DNA from: Paludifilum halophilum
GTDB lineage: Bacteria; Bacillota; Bacilli; Thermoactinomycetales; DSM-45169
Reading direction: 5' to 3'
Length of the DNA stretch: 64,000 nt
NCBI RefSeq assembly: GCF_002245355.1
Contig: NZ_NOWF01000006.1
Location: forward strand, 216,242-280,241
The notes under the pieces are model-generated. The model did no database searches and was not told the origin of the DNA. It was given only the letters and a program-made list of their open reading frames with translations. The translations under genes and the position numbers were made by a program. How positions within the stretch are numbered: position 1 is the stretch's first letter; every line of letters begins with the position of its first letter. This document shows, in pieces, positions 37,464 through 45,575 of this stretch.

Positions 37464-37952
37464 ATGGACAAATCAAAAGCAGCCACTTTTTTCCTTTCAT
37501 TGGTTCCCGGTTTGGGTCACTTCTACCTGGGCCAAATGAATCGGGGACTCCAGTTGATGATCGCTTTCTTTGGAAGTATGTTACTGTTCGACCTGCTCCG
37601 GGTGAATGTTTCTTTTGTCTTGCCGATCATCTGGTTTTTCGGGATCTTCGACGCTCTGCAACAGTATCAGAAAATCGACCGGGAGAAACGGGTCATTGAC
37701 TCCCCTTTTATCCCCTGGAAGGGACATTTGCACCCGCAACCCGGGTGGTTGGGCTGGGCCTTCGTGGTTCTGGGCGTCTATCTGCTGTTCGATAACCTGT
37801 TGCCGAGGGTGTTGGGATGGGGCACTTATGAGCTGGTGCGAACCGTTGTCATTGCCCTTTTATTGATTTACCTCGGCTTTCGGATCATCACCGGTAAAAA
37901 GCTTTTTCCCTCCTTCAAAACCCATGATCACGAAGGGAGTCATCGCCCGTGA
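37464..37952 (+). CDS. Multi-pass membrane protein of the ECF operon
   Basis: 162 residues, about five hydrophobic segments. The N-terminus LSLVPGLGHFYLGQMNRGLQ is a TM2-like motif (two helices with a Gly-His-Phe-Tyr-Leu-Gly turn). The C-half (about 90-150) resembles LiaI/LiaF-type helices (WAFVVLGVYLLFDNLLPRVL). GGAGG precedes ATG 37464. Its stop overlaps the GTG start of the next gene, indicating coupling. Role unknown; probably a membrane partner of the DUF4097 protein. Confidence 0.78.
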   Translation: MDKSKAATFFLSLVPGLGHFYLGQMNRGLQLMIAFFGSMLLFDLLRVNVSFVLPIIWFFGIFDALQQYQKIDREKRVIDSPFIPWKGHLHPQPGWLGWAFVVLGVYLLFDNLLPRVLGWGTYELVRTVVIALLLIYLGFRIITGKKLFPSFKTHDHEGSHRP

Positions 37953-38995
37953 AACAATGGCGCGTAGGATCCATCTCCGCCGGCTTTCTGCTAATCCTGC
38001 TTGGCATCCTGCTTCTGGGTCATTCCTTTTGGGACCTGCCGGCCATCGATTGGCTGATCAACAGCTGGCCGGTTCTGTTGATTCTGCTGGGATTGGAAAT
38101 CTTGGCCTTTCAGTTCATCCGGAAAAACGAAAAAATCCGTTTTGATGGAATCAGCCTGATTCTTTTGTTTTTTGTCGTACTGGCCACCATGATCCTGTAT
38201 CCGTTACAGGCTTCCGGTTTCATCGAAGCTCTGGGCCAGCAACATCACTCGACGGAAGTCGACCGTTCCCTCGATCTGCCTGACTCGGTGACCGAGGTGG
38301 TCGTAGATGTTCCCTCCAGTGATATCCGCATCACCGGTGCTGAGCAGAAAAAGCTGGATTTGACCGGGAGATTGGAGGTTCCTTCCCGAACTTCGGAGGA
38401 AGCCGCCAATCGTTTGGATCAAATGCTCACCCTGGAAGTGAACGGTTCTCAGGCTACCGTTCGGGTGCGTGAACCCCGTCGCTGGAACTGGCTTTCCTCT
38501 CACCGTTCTTACCCTTCCACTCTGGACCTTGCAGTCCCTGAATCCAAAAAACTGGATCTCCGCGTAGCCAACGGTGATGTCAACATCAAAGGCATTAACA
38601 ACCGCGTACAAGCGGAAAACAAGAACGGAGACCTCATCTTTGAACAGATCGGCGACAGAGTGGAAGCAAAGACTGCAAACGGAGATATTGAAGTGAGAAA
38701 AGCGAAAGGGCCTTTTCGCCTAGAAACCTCTCACGGGGATGTGAACATCAACGACGCCCAGGTCTCCGGTAACTGGGACGTAAAAACGGACAACGGGGAT
38801 ATCTTAGTTGATTTGACGAAAGATACCGAGGCTGAAGTGGAAGGAATCACTTCTTTCGGCGAATTGAAAGGCGATATCGACTGGAATGAGAAAAACCCGG
38901 GAGAAGGGATGCGGGGAAAAGCTGTTCTCGGCTCTGAAAAACACCAGGTTCGACTGGTGACTTCGATGGGGGATATCGAAGTGAATACTCGATAA
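37949..38995 (+). CDS. LiaF-like membrane protein with DUF4097 beta-helix domain
   Basis: 348 residues; GTG start overlapping the previous stop (GTGA). Three membrane segments (about 10-28, 37-52 and 66-88, LiaI/LiaF-like) are followed by a DUF4097 repeat domain with the recurring pattern ANGDV, KNGDL, ANGDI, SHGDV, DNGDI. This indicates a right-handed beta-structure outside the membrane. DUF4097 proteins accompany envelope-stress systems in Bacillales, and the ECF operon context supports that role here. A terminator follows at 39059. Confidence 0.85.
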   Translation: MKQWRVGSISAGFLLILLGILLLGHSFWDLPAIDWLINSWPVLLILLGLEILAFQFIRKNEKIRFDGISLILLFFVVLATMILYPLQASGFIEALGQQHHSTEVDRSLDLPDSVTEVVVDVPSSDIRITGAEQKKLDLTGRLEVPSRTSEEAANRLDQMLTLEVNGSQATVRVREPRRWNWLSSHRSYPSTLDLAVPESKKLDLRVANGDVNIKGINNRVQAENKNGDLIFEQIGDRVEAKTANGDIEVRKAKGPFRLETSHGDVNINDAQVSGNWDVKTDNGDILVDLTKDTEAEVEGITSFGELKGDIDWNEKNPGEGMRGKAVLGSEKHQVRLVTSMGDIEVNTR

Positions 38996-39058
38996 ATAAG
39001 GTTACAAAAATATCTTTCGCAATCAAGACGGACCAGGGCCGCCCCCTGTACAAAACCG

Positions 39059-39090
39059 ACGCCTGTGATGTACAGGCGTTTATTTTTTAC
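39059..39090 (+). terminator. Terminator of the ECF operon
   Basis: ACGCCTGT/ACAGGCGT around a five-base loop (39059-39079), followed by TTATTTTTT. Confidence 0.82.
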
Positions 39091-39180
39091 TGCCACATCC
39101 CTCCAACCTTGTCTCCGAATAACCCCTACATACCCGCCCATACTAACCATAGCGTCGATGAGAAAGGAGGTTTGACATCG

Positions 39181-39444
39181 GTGCAAAAAAATGTGGGTAC
39201 CTGGGACGCAATCATGCGAATCACGATGGGAGCGGCCGGACTGGCTTGGAGCACCTCCTGTATGACCCGTAAACCCGGTCGCACCCTGCCTGTCATCGTA
39301 GCGATGATGTCCGGAATGAAGGTGGCGGAAGGAGTTACCCGTTTCTGTCCTCTTCTGCATGCAATGGGGGTCACCTCGACGGAGACAGAAGTGAAAAAAA
39401 GCGGATCACCGAACATGCCCCGGCAAAGAGGATGGAGTGAGTAA
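39181..39444 (+). CDS. DUF2892 family small membrane protein
   Basis: 87 residues. The GTG start at 39181 lies 10 bases after AAAGGAGGT. The N-terminus MQKNVGTWDAIMRITMGAAG is characteristic of the DUF2892 (YgaP-like membrane) family. Two short hydrophobic segments (about 13-28, 38-55) are followed by FCPLLHAMG and a polar tail. The function is unknown; members are often found near sulfur or rhodanese genes, which are not seen here. Confidence 0.75.
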   Translation: MQKNVGTWDAIMRITMGAAGLAWSTSCMTRKPGRTLPVIVAMMSGMKVAEGVTRFCPLLHAMGVTSTETEVKKSGSPNMPRQRGWSE

Positions 39445-39448
39445 AAAC

Positions 39449-39574
39449 GTGAGCTCGCTATGGTGGGACCAACTTCTCGATGACGCTTACGTCTTCCTGA
39501 ATATCGTCGGTACATTGGTCGTTTTGGGACTGGTGATCGACCCGTCCCGTCTCCGCCGCAGAAAAACGGATTGA
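39449..39574 (+). CDS. Very small single-helix membrane protein, 41 residues
   Basis: GTG start 4 bases after the DUF2892 stop, with GGAGTGAG about 8 bases upstream. Translation gives MSSLWWDQLLDDAYVF, then one membrane helix (about residues 15-31, LNIVGTLVVLGLVI), then a basic tail RLRRRKTD. Signal-anchor topology with the positive end inside is likely. Not recognised; the tight spacing suggests co-translation with the DUF2892 protein. Confidence 0.6.
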   Translation: MSSLWWDQLLDDAYVFLNIVGTLVVLGLVIDPSRLRRRKTD

Positions 39575-39739
39575 CCTTCTTGACCCTGCGATCATAGATG
39601 AGGTTCTTTCGACAAAAGATGGAATATGCCTCCTCTCCGTTTCATAAAATCCGTTACAGCTTTGCTGTACGGATTCGTGTCCTGACAGGTGTCAAGGCAC
39701 TGATTCACTTTTTAAGAAACGAGAGGGGTGCTTTTTACC

Positions 39740-40384
39740 GTGTTGATTCGGAATTGCCTGACCCCCCGAAACGAACTGGAAACGGTTTGTTTGGACACCT
39801 CTGTGGAAAAAACGTTGGAGCGATTAAAAGAGTACCGGCTGGAATCCATTCCCGTGCTGGACCGGCAAAAACGTTTTGCGGGAATCACCGGTTACGGATG
39901 CATTTTTAAAGCATGGGTTTTTCAAGGTGAGCCCGACGGTTTCTTTACCGCCCAACAATCCATTTCTTCCACCGTTCAAACAGTTCCGGTTCTGACGATG
40001 GACAGTGATTTTGAAGAAACTCTCCCGATCATGGTCCGCTACCCTTTTGTTCCTATCGTTGAAGACAAGGGAACCTTTGCCGGCATTGTCAAGATCAGCG
40101 CAATTGAATCCGCCCTGAAGTGCACTTTCGGTTATGGGATGAAAGGGACTCGCTTTCTGATCGGCGTATTCATCGATATGCCTCATGTGTTGGAAGAACT
40201 GTTGGACTCCATTAAATCCTTCGGCGTCAATATCATATCCATCGCCAGTTTTGATGCGGGAAACACGGCCGCCCGCCGCATTCTTCTCAAAGTCTCACCC
40301 TCTCCTTACGATGAACAAATCGTACAGCGTTTAACCGAGAAAGGGTTTCGCGTCATCAATGTTCACTCGGACCACCGCCGTTAA
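39740..40384 (+). CDS. CBS-pair plus ACT-domain regulatory protein
   Basis: About 214 residues. The GTG start at 39740 has GAGAGGGG about 11 bases upstream; the GTG at 39728 abuts that site. An N-terminal pair of CBS motifs (about 1-125, RLESIPVLDRQKRFAGITG and YPFVPIVEDKGTFAGIVKIS) is joined to a C-terminal ACT-like domain (about 140-210, FLIGVFIDMPHVLEELLDSI). These modules bind adenosine nucleotides and amino acids, respectively. No enzymatic domain is present. Resembles AcuB-like proteins. Confidence 0.82.
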   Translation: MLIRNCLTPRNELETVCLDTSVEKTLERLKEYRLESIPVLDRQKRFAGITGYGCIFKAWVFQGEPDGFFTAQQSISSTVQTVPVLTMDSDFEETLPIMVRYPFVPIVEDKGTFAGIVKISAIESALKCTFGYGMKGTRFLIGVFIDMPHVLEELLDSIKSFGVNIISIASFDAGNTAARRILLKVSPSPYDEQIVQRLTEKGFRVINVHSDHRR

Positions 40385-40394
40385 ATTCGGTAAC

Positions 40395-40436
40395 ACGGTC
40401 TCGCCCGAAAAATCAAGGGCTGGGCCGTTCTTTTTT
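40395..40436 (+). terminator. Terminator of the CBS-ACT gene
   Basis: ACGGTCTCGCCC (40395-40406) pairs with GGGCTGGGCCGT (40417-40428), one mismatch and two G-T pairs, followed by TCTTTTTT. Confidence 0.75.
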
Positions 40437-40760
40437 GAAAAATGCTTGAATTCAAGGTCCGATGGCGCTTATTTTATAAGAAGGAAAGATTCCGCCGGCA
40501 AAGTATGATCGATTGTTGGATTTTTATATGGCAAAACAAAAACATAAATCTTTTGGAATAGGACCGTCCGTAGATGGAAAAAGAGGACTTCCTTACACAA
40601 ACAAAGGCTGCTTTGCCGGACTGGAATCCGTCAACGCTAAAACCGTTAACGGATTCTTTGAAAAAGAGGAGGTGGCAAAAGGTTTCGTTCATGGTAAGAT
40701 AGAAAGAACATATGATCGATTTCTGTTACAAGGACTGCAAAGCTTAAAGGAGTGAGAAAC

Positions 40761-40973
40761 ATGACTCTGAGCGAAGCCGAAAAAGAAACCGTGATCCAAT
40801 TCGACGAAGCCGGAAATACGGCTTTCGTCTACACGGCCAGCTGGGATATCGCCCGATCCTTAAAGCGGGCGGGCTACGCTCCCGTCAAAAAAATCAAGGG
40901 AGCCTGGTGGTTTGAAGTACCTGTCGGTGCCCTCAGCATCCAGGGAGAAAAACAAACGATGCAACTGGGGTAA
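40761..40973 (+). CDS. Hypothetical protein, 70 residues
   Basis: Not recognised by name. ATG 40761 is 8 bases after AAAGGAG (a GTG at 40752 is closer). The sequence has a small alpha/beta look: VIQFDEAGNTAFVYTASWDI, then ARSLKRAGYAPVKKIKGAWW, then FEVPVGALSI. The conserved-looking aromatic core suggests a folded domain rather than a chance frame. No partners. Confidence 0.6.
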   Translation: MTLSEAEKETVIQFDEAGNTAFVYTASWDIARSLKRAGYAPVKKIKGAWWFEVPVGALSIQGEKQTMQLG

Positions 40974-40998
40974 ACCGATCGGGTGACTGACATAAAAA

Positions 40999-41021
40999 GC
41001 CCCGGATCCAACATCCGGGGC
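40999..41021 (-). terminator. Terminator of the surface-polymer operon
   Basis: GCCCCGGAT/ATCCGGGGC with a five-base loop, followed on the minus strand by TTTTTATG. It ends the 47.4-41.0 kb operon 22 bases after its last stop; the plus-strand gene at 40761 ends just before it. Confidence 0.88.
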
Positions 41022-41042
41022 GATCACCGTAAAATGGACGGC

Positions 41043-42107
41043 TTATTTGGCGACGGAGGACGGTGCGCCTGTCACCATGGCTTCTTTTTCTTCTTCGGAA
41101 AGAGTGGCTTCAATCGTTTCCGTCGCTTTTTTGATTCTGTTAAATTCCCGTTCAAAGTCCTTGGTGCTCAACCAAATCTTATAAAGGATGGTTCCTTCAA
41201 AGGCCAGCAAGAGAATAGCACCAAAGAAGATTGACTCTTTGACGAGGCCGAGGATCGGAGCCAGGACAAAGATGAACATCTGAAACTCGATCCCGCTGAA
41301 TAAGTGCATGCGAATCCGCCTGTTGAGGAAGAACTCCCTCAGTTTCATATACGTACTGAATTTGGATTTGAACTCTTGTTGCAGATCCACCTTCTTTTTC
41401 CCCAGGGGATCTTCCGCATCCTTAACGGGAGCCTTTGCAACCGGTTGTGCTTGTTTCTTTGTCCCGTCCAGAGATTCCTCCTCACCCTCATCATTGGAAT
41501 GATCATCATCCCCTTCTTCCCGTTTCGTTTCCTGGGAAGGAGGTTCGATGACAATCCCTGCATATCGGGCGGTTTTTTTCAATTTTCTCCGGGCTTTACG
41601 GATTTTACCCCGCATCTCCCGGCGCAGCTTGTACAGTTGCAGAGCATTGATATGGCGAGTGCCATAGGCAAAGAGAAAAACGAAGCCCAAGTACAGGTAG
41701 GCAATCTCTTCAGTCATGCGAAACTGGCTGTATATCAACGCGGCTCCACAAATGACCACGCGGATATGGTCCAAGCTGATATCCAAGAGCATTCCAAATG
41801 TGGAACCGGTCCCCTTCAATCGAGCAATTTTACCGTCCATGCAATCGATGATAAAGCTCAAGTGATACAGGAGAGCTCCGATAATCAGAGCGGTATAGTC
41901 GCCGAGATAAAAGCAGTATGCCGCAGTCATTCCGATGATAAAGGAAAAAATGGAAAGCTGGTTAGGAGTGATATTGGTATGGTTGGCCGTAGGAAGAATC
42001 AAACGGGCGGCTACAGGGTCGACCAGCAGTACGGTCCACCATGCGTCTTTCTTTTTATAGGTTTGATGGACATCCTCCAGGGTAAATTTTTGTTTTTCCC
42101 CACTCAA
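41043..42107 (-). CDS. CDP-alcohol phosphotransferase with C-terminal extension
   Basis: About 354 residues from TTG 42107 (AAGGGAG upstream, 7 bases after the ABC ATPase stop). The CDP-OH-P motif is complete: DGKIAR ... G ... D-I-S-L-D (about residues 85-110), within membrane helices. A Lys/Arg-rich and then acidic cytoplasmic loop (EEGDDDHSNDEGEEES) splits it from two further C-terminal helices. It should transfer a phosphoalcohol from a CDP-linked donor to an alcohol acceptor. In this operon it may add a polyol-phosphate unit to the exported polymer or its lipid carrier. Confidence 0.85.
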   Translation of the reverse strand: MSGEKQKFTLEDVHQTYKKKDAWWTVLLVDPVAARLILPTANHTNITPNQLSIFSFIIGMTAAYCFYLGDYTALIIGALLYHLSFIIDCMDGKIARLKGTGSTFGMLLDISLDHIRVVICGAALIYSQFRMTEEIAYLYLGFVFLFAYGTRHINALQLYKLRREMRGKIRKARRKLKKTARYAGIVIEPPSQETKREEGDDDHSNDEGEEESLDGTKKQAQPVAKAPVKDAEDPLGKKKVDLQQEFKSKFSTYMKLREFFLNRRIRMHLFSGIEFQMFIFVLAPILGLVKESIFFGAILLLAFEGTILYKIWLSTKDFEREFNRIKKATETIEATLSEEEKEAMVTGAPSSVAK

Positions 42108-42114
42108 TCTGAGA

Positions 42115-42867
42115 TCACGCTCCCTTCTGTTTTTTCTTTTTCGGTTTCTTTTCATTCTCATATTGGTCCAGCATGGCACCGATCTCCCCGACATCGGCTA
42201 CCCGGCCTTGATCCAGGATCAAGGCCCGATCACAGATTTTCCTCAGGGGCTTTAAGCTGTGAGAGACAACGACCAGAGTCTTGCCGGCATCCCTCAACTC
42301 CTCCATTTTGGCATAGCATTTCTTTTTGAAGTCCTTGTCGCCGACAGCCAGCACCTCATCGATCAGGATGATGTCCGCATCGATATGAATCGCGATTGAA
42401 AAGCCGAGACGCGCTTTCATACCGGAGGAGTAGAACTTGACCGGGGTGTGGATGAACTCCTCCAGCTCGGAGAAGGCGACAATATCATCGTACACTTCCT
42501 TGATCCGTCCTTTGTTCAATCCAAAAATGGCGCAGTTGAGACGAATGTTTTCCGACCCGGTCAAGTCCCGGGAGAGCCCGGCCCCCAGTTCGATCAAGGG
42601 AGCAACTTTACCGTTGATTTGAATGCTGCCTGTGTCCGGGGCAATGATCCCTGACAAAACCTTGAACAACGTGCTTTTCCCCGCTCCGTTTTTCCCGATA
42701 ATGGCATAGGACTCCCCTTGTTGAACGCTAAAGGAGACATCGTCCAAGGCGGTAAACTCCTTGTATCTTTTTTCCTTTTTAGCCAAGGAGATGAAAAAGC
42801 CTTTTAACGTTTTATCATAGGCTTTTCGAAAATGTTTGGTCAGGTTTTTGACGACAATCGCTTCCAT
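42115..42867 (-). CDS. Polysaccharide/teichoic-acid ABC exporter ATPase (TagH/Wzt-like)
   Basis: 250 residues. Walker A IIGKNGAGKSTLFK near residue 57, Q-loop region IELGAGLSRDLTGSENI, signature FYSSGMKARLGFS near 142, Walker B IILIDEVLAVGD near 162 and the switch His in VVVSHSLKPLR. This is the short form without the C-terminal carbohydrate-binding domain seen in some Wzt proteins. A Lys-rich end (KKPKKKKQKGA) is present. Paired with the permease directly upstream, it should drive export of a surface polymer across the membrane. Confidence 0.93.
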   Translation of the reverse strand: MEAIVVKNLTKHFRKAYDKTLKGFFISLAKKEKRYKEFTALDDVSFSVQQGESYAIIGKNGAGKSTLFKVLSGIIAPDTGSIQINGKVAPLIELGAGLSRDLTGSENIRLNCAIFGLNKGRIKEVYDDIVAFSELEEFIHTPVKFYSSGMKARLGFSIAIHIDADIILIDEVLAVGDKDFKKKCYAKMEELRDAGKTLVVVSHSLKPLRKICDRALILDQGRVADVGEIGAMLDQYENEKKPKKKKQKGA

Positions 42868-42869
42868 CG

Positions 42870-43679
42870 TCAGATCACTTCCCCTACACGGCGGTTTAAA
42901 CGCTTAAAGATCGCCCAGGACGAAAACAGAAGAACCAGCGACAATACGATTGTATAAATGATGAATCCCGGCGATACCATCTGATTTTCATAGAAAATCC
43001 CGTGGTATAAAGAAATCATAACGGCCATCGGATTTAAAAAATAAAAATCGGCGAACTGCTGTACCAGATCCGACTCATTCTGTGACAAGAAGCTGACCGG
43101 ATAAATAATGGGGGAGAGATACATCCAGCCCCGCAACACCAGGTTGATGATAAACTCCACATCACGGTAATAGATGTTCAGCACGGATACAAAAAAGACA
43201 CAGGCCAGTGTAAAGACGGACTGGAGCAGAACAAAGGCCGGCAGCATGGCCAGCTGTCCCCAATCGATCGGATGCCCCAGGGACAGCGCAACTACGAATA
43301 CCAGCAGGAAGGCCGGCACAAAGTTGACCAGGTTGGACAACAACATCGTCACCGGAAAAATCTCCCGTGGAAAGTACACTTTTTTGATCAGAGAGGCGTT
43401 GCTGGAGAGAGATTTGGTCCCCTTCTTCATCGAATTGTTAAAGAACGTCCAAGGAATCAACCCCGACAGGATAAAGAGGGAATAGTGCTGAATCCCTTCT
43501 CCTCTGCCTTCTGTCACATTGAGGATATACCCGAAGACGATCGTGTAGATCACCATCAAACCCAAGGGTTCCAGCAAGGTCCAAAAGAAGCCGAACAGGG
43601 AGTTCCGGTACCGGATGCGGACTTCTTTATGCACGAGAAAGTATAGTAGTTCTTTGTACTTCATCATTTCTGCCAACAT
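42870..43679 (-). CDS. Polysaccharide/teichoic-acid ABC exporter permease (TagG/Wzm-like)
   Basis: 269 residues, about six membrane helices, ABC-2 type. KEVRIRYRNSLFGFFWTLLE near residue 18 is the amphipathic coupling segment typical of TagG/Wzm. LSGLIPWTFFNNSM and YLSPIIYPVSFL are further family motifs. It ends 2 bases before the ATPase gene, so the two are coupled. Exports a lipid-linked polymer, presumably that made by the operon. Confidence 0.92.
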   Translation of the reverse strand: MLAEMMKYKELLYFLVHKEVRIRYRNSLFGFFWTLLEPLGLMVIYTIVFGYILNVTEGRGEGIQHYSLFILSGLIPWTFFNNSMKKGTKSLSSNASLIKKVYFPREIFPVTMLLSNLVNFVPAFLLVFVVALSLGHPIDWGQLAMLPAFVLLQSVFTLACVFFVSVLNIYYRDVEFIINLVLRGWMYLSPIIYPVSFLSQNESDLVQQFADFYFLNPMAVMISLYHGIFYENQMVSPGFIIYTIVLSLVLLFSSWAIFKRLNRRVGEVI

Positions 43680-43693
43680 AGAGCGTTTACTCC

Positions 43694-44779
43694 TTATCCG
43701 ACGGTTAAGCGGTAACGGTTTTTTGCCTCGTTGGGGTACACCTCATCCAACAACCGATCGATTTCTTCATCCGTCATATCGAATTGGTTGAGTATGGTAT
43801 ACCGGTCCCGCATGGAAGGAGCTTTTCGGACCGCCCGATGCATCTCCTCCCGGGTGTAACCCAAGTCCTCGTAATGGGTAGGCAAGCCCAGCTTCTCATA
43901 GTAAGGGGCCAGCCGTTCCACCCGCTCTTGCTTGCCCTGCAGATGTTGAGTCAACAACACACCAATCGCCACTTGCTCCCCGTGAAGGGCTTTGGCACCG
44001 CAATGGTAGTCCAAAGCATGGCTGATCAGGTGTTCCGATCCGGAACAGGGGCGGCTGGAACCGGCAATGGACATGGCGATCCCGCTCATAATCAACGCTT
44101 CCGCCGACACTTTCATCAGCCGGGACCGGTTCAGCTCCGGCTGGTTCAGGATATTCATAAAGGATTCAACAGCGTTATTGGCCATGAGGTTGGCGAATGT
44201 GTTCATCTCCTCTTCGCCTTCCCGGTGAGCCAGCCGCCAGTCGAACAAAGCCGTCTTATTGGACAGCAGATCTCCGATTCCCGCCGACATTAACCGGGGC
44301 GGGCAGGAGGAAAGAACGTCCAAATCAATGACCACGGCCTGGGGCATTTTAACCCCGATACTGGTACTCTTGCTCATCATCTTGATCACGGCTACCGGTG
44401 AGCAGATCGCGTCACTGGAGATGGCCGTCGGAAACAGGATTACCGGAACATTACTCCGGGTGCCCACCACTTTGGAAACATCCAACGCTTTGCCGCCGCC
44501 GACACCGATTATGATATCCGGCGGATCCTCCAGTACATGGCGTTCCAGTTCATTGATCGTATCCAATGAGTTGTCTTTACAGCACAAAACCTCAGCTCGG
44601 GCCGCCCGGCCCTGAATCGCCGCTTCCACTTCCTCCGTTACAAGGCGCGTTTTTCCGCTGCCGCTGACCAGGAGGACATGGCGATCCTTCAGCCAATCAT
44701 ACACCTGGGTCTGATTCAGGTTTCGAATGGCCCCGTGTTCGATAATCAACTGAACCGGAATGTGTACCTTTTTCGTCAT
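43694..44779 (-). CDS. sn-glycerol-1-phosphate dehydrogenase-like enzyme (AraM/EgsA family)
   Basis: 361 residues, iron/zinc alcohol-dehydrogenase fold. NAD(P) site GVGGGKALDVSKVVGTR near residue 95; loop PVILFPTAISSDAICSPVAV near 117. The metal-ligand signature SSRPCSGSEHLISHALDYHC near 243, plus a His in KALHGEQVAIGVL, is typical of glycerol-1-phosphate dehydrogenases rather than generic alcohol dehydrogenases. It should reduce dihydroxyacetone phosphate to sn-glycerol-1-phosphate, although a related polyol phosphate is possible. It sits between a nucleotidyltransferase and the exporter, so its product probably feeds the operon's polymer and possibly PcrB. Confidence 0.82.
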   Translation of the reverse strand: MTKKVHIPVQLIIEHGAIRNLNQTQVYDWLKDRHVLLVSGSGKTRLVTEEVEAAIQGRAARAEVLCCKDNSLDTINELERHVLEDPPDIIIGVGGGKALDVSKVVGTRSNVPVILFPTAISSDAICSPVAVIKMMSKSTSIGVKMPQAVVIDLDVLSSCPPRLMSAGIGDLLSNKTALFDWRLAHREGEEEMNTFANLMANNAVESFMNILNQPELNRSRLMKVSAEALIMSGIAMSIAGSSRPCSGSEHLISHALDYHCGAKALHGEQVAIGVLLTQHLQGKQERVERLAPYYEKLGLPTHYEDLGYTREEMHRAVRKAPSMRDRYTILNQFDMTDEEIDRLLDEVYPNEAKNRYRLTVG

Positions 44780-44800
44780 GAGACATTCGCCTCCCGCGTT

Positions 44801-45514
44801 TTAGGACAAGACGGAAGCAGCCAGCTTCTTGGCCGTCTCCAAATCGTTGAAATCGTCGATCTCCACCCATGCATAGCCTTTTGTGTCTACACCGACGATT
44901 TCCAGATCGGACGCGCATGCTTCGTACACATTTTCATACCAAGCTTTGGTGTCACCGTTATCGATCATAGCGGCGGCCTTCCGATACATGGCCTCCAATT
45001 CCGCTCCGGCCAATTTGGAAATCCCGATATATTCCCCGTCCGCCTCGGTCAGTCCCATCTTTTTGTTAATCTGAATGACACAATCGCGATCCAGTTTCAC
45101 CCGCATCGACTCTTCGGTCAGCTCCTTGTGAGTGTCCACAAGAATGGAGGTAGAAGCTGAATCGGCCAAAATCAGGGGAATCAGCCGTTCATCGAAAAAG
45201 TCATCGGAGTTGATCAACAGCAAATCATCCCCAATTTCTTTCGTTAACAGGAACGAGTAAATATTGTTCATCGATTCATAATAGGGATTGTAAATAAATT
45301 GGATATTCGTTCCCGCGAAGTGTTCCTGGATCCGTTCCATCTTGTATCCGCCCAGGACATAAATGTCCTCATCTTTGAAACCGGCTTTCCGTACACTGTC
45401 CACTTGGTACTGAACCAGGGGTTGATCCTCAACTCGGATCATCGCCTTCGGTTTGTCATCGGTTTCGGGACGCAGACGACTTCCCACACCCGCTGCCAGG
45501 ATGACGACTTTCAT
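44801..45514 (-). CDS. LicC-like nucleotidyltransferase (CDP-alcohol forming)
   Basis: 237 residues, nucleotide-diphospho-sugar transferase fold. The N-terminal signature MKVVILAAGVGSRLRPETDD, followed by KPKAMI, binds the nucleotide. IYNPYYESMNNIYSFLLTKE and LLLINSDDFFDE (acidic, metal-binding) are the central motifs. The C-terminus has YAWVEIDDFNDLE. It resembles CTP:phosphocholine or CTP:phospho-polyol cytidylyltransferases more than hexose-1-phosphate enzymes. With the dehydrogenase and the CDP-alcohol phosphotransferases, formation of a CDP-activated alcohol phosphate is inferred. AAGGAGTG precedes ATG 45514. Confidence 0.83.
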   Translation of the reverse strand: MKVVILAAGVGSRLRPETDDKPKAMIRVEDQPLVQYQVDSVRKAGFKDEDIYVLGGYKMERIQEHFAGTNIQFIYNPYYESMNNIYSFLLTKEIGDDLLLINSDDFFDERLIPLILADSASTSILVDTHKELTEESMRVKLDRDCVIQINKKMGLTEADGEYIGISKLAGAELEAMYRKAAAMIDNGDTKAWYENVYEACASDLEIVGVDTKGYAWVEIDDFNDLETAKKLAASVLS

Positions 45515-45575
45515 TCACGACACTCCTTATCCCTTTTGTAATATGGGTTTTACATAATTTTAATCCGGCTGTCAT

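Noticed and set aside
40513..40755. 80-codon open frame on the plus strand before the 70-residue gene
   Set aside because: No ribosome binding site at its ATG codons, Lys-rich composition without recognisable fold; more likely the leader of the next gene.
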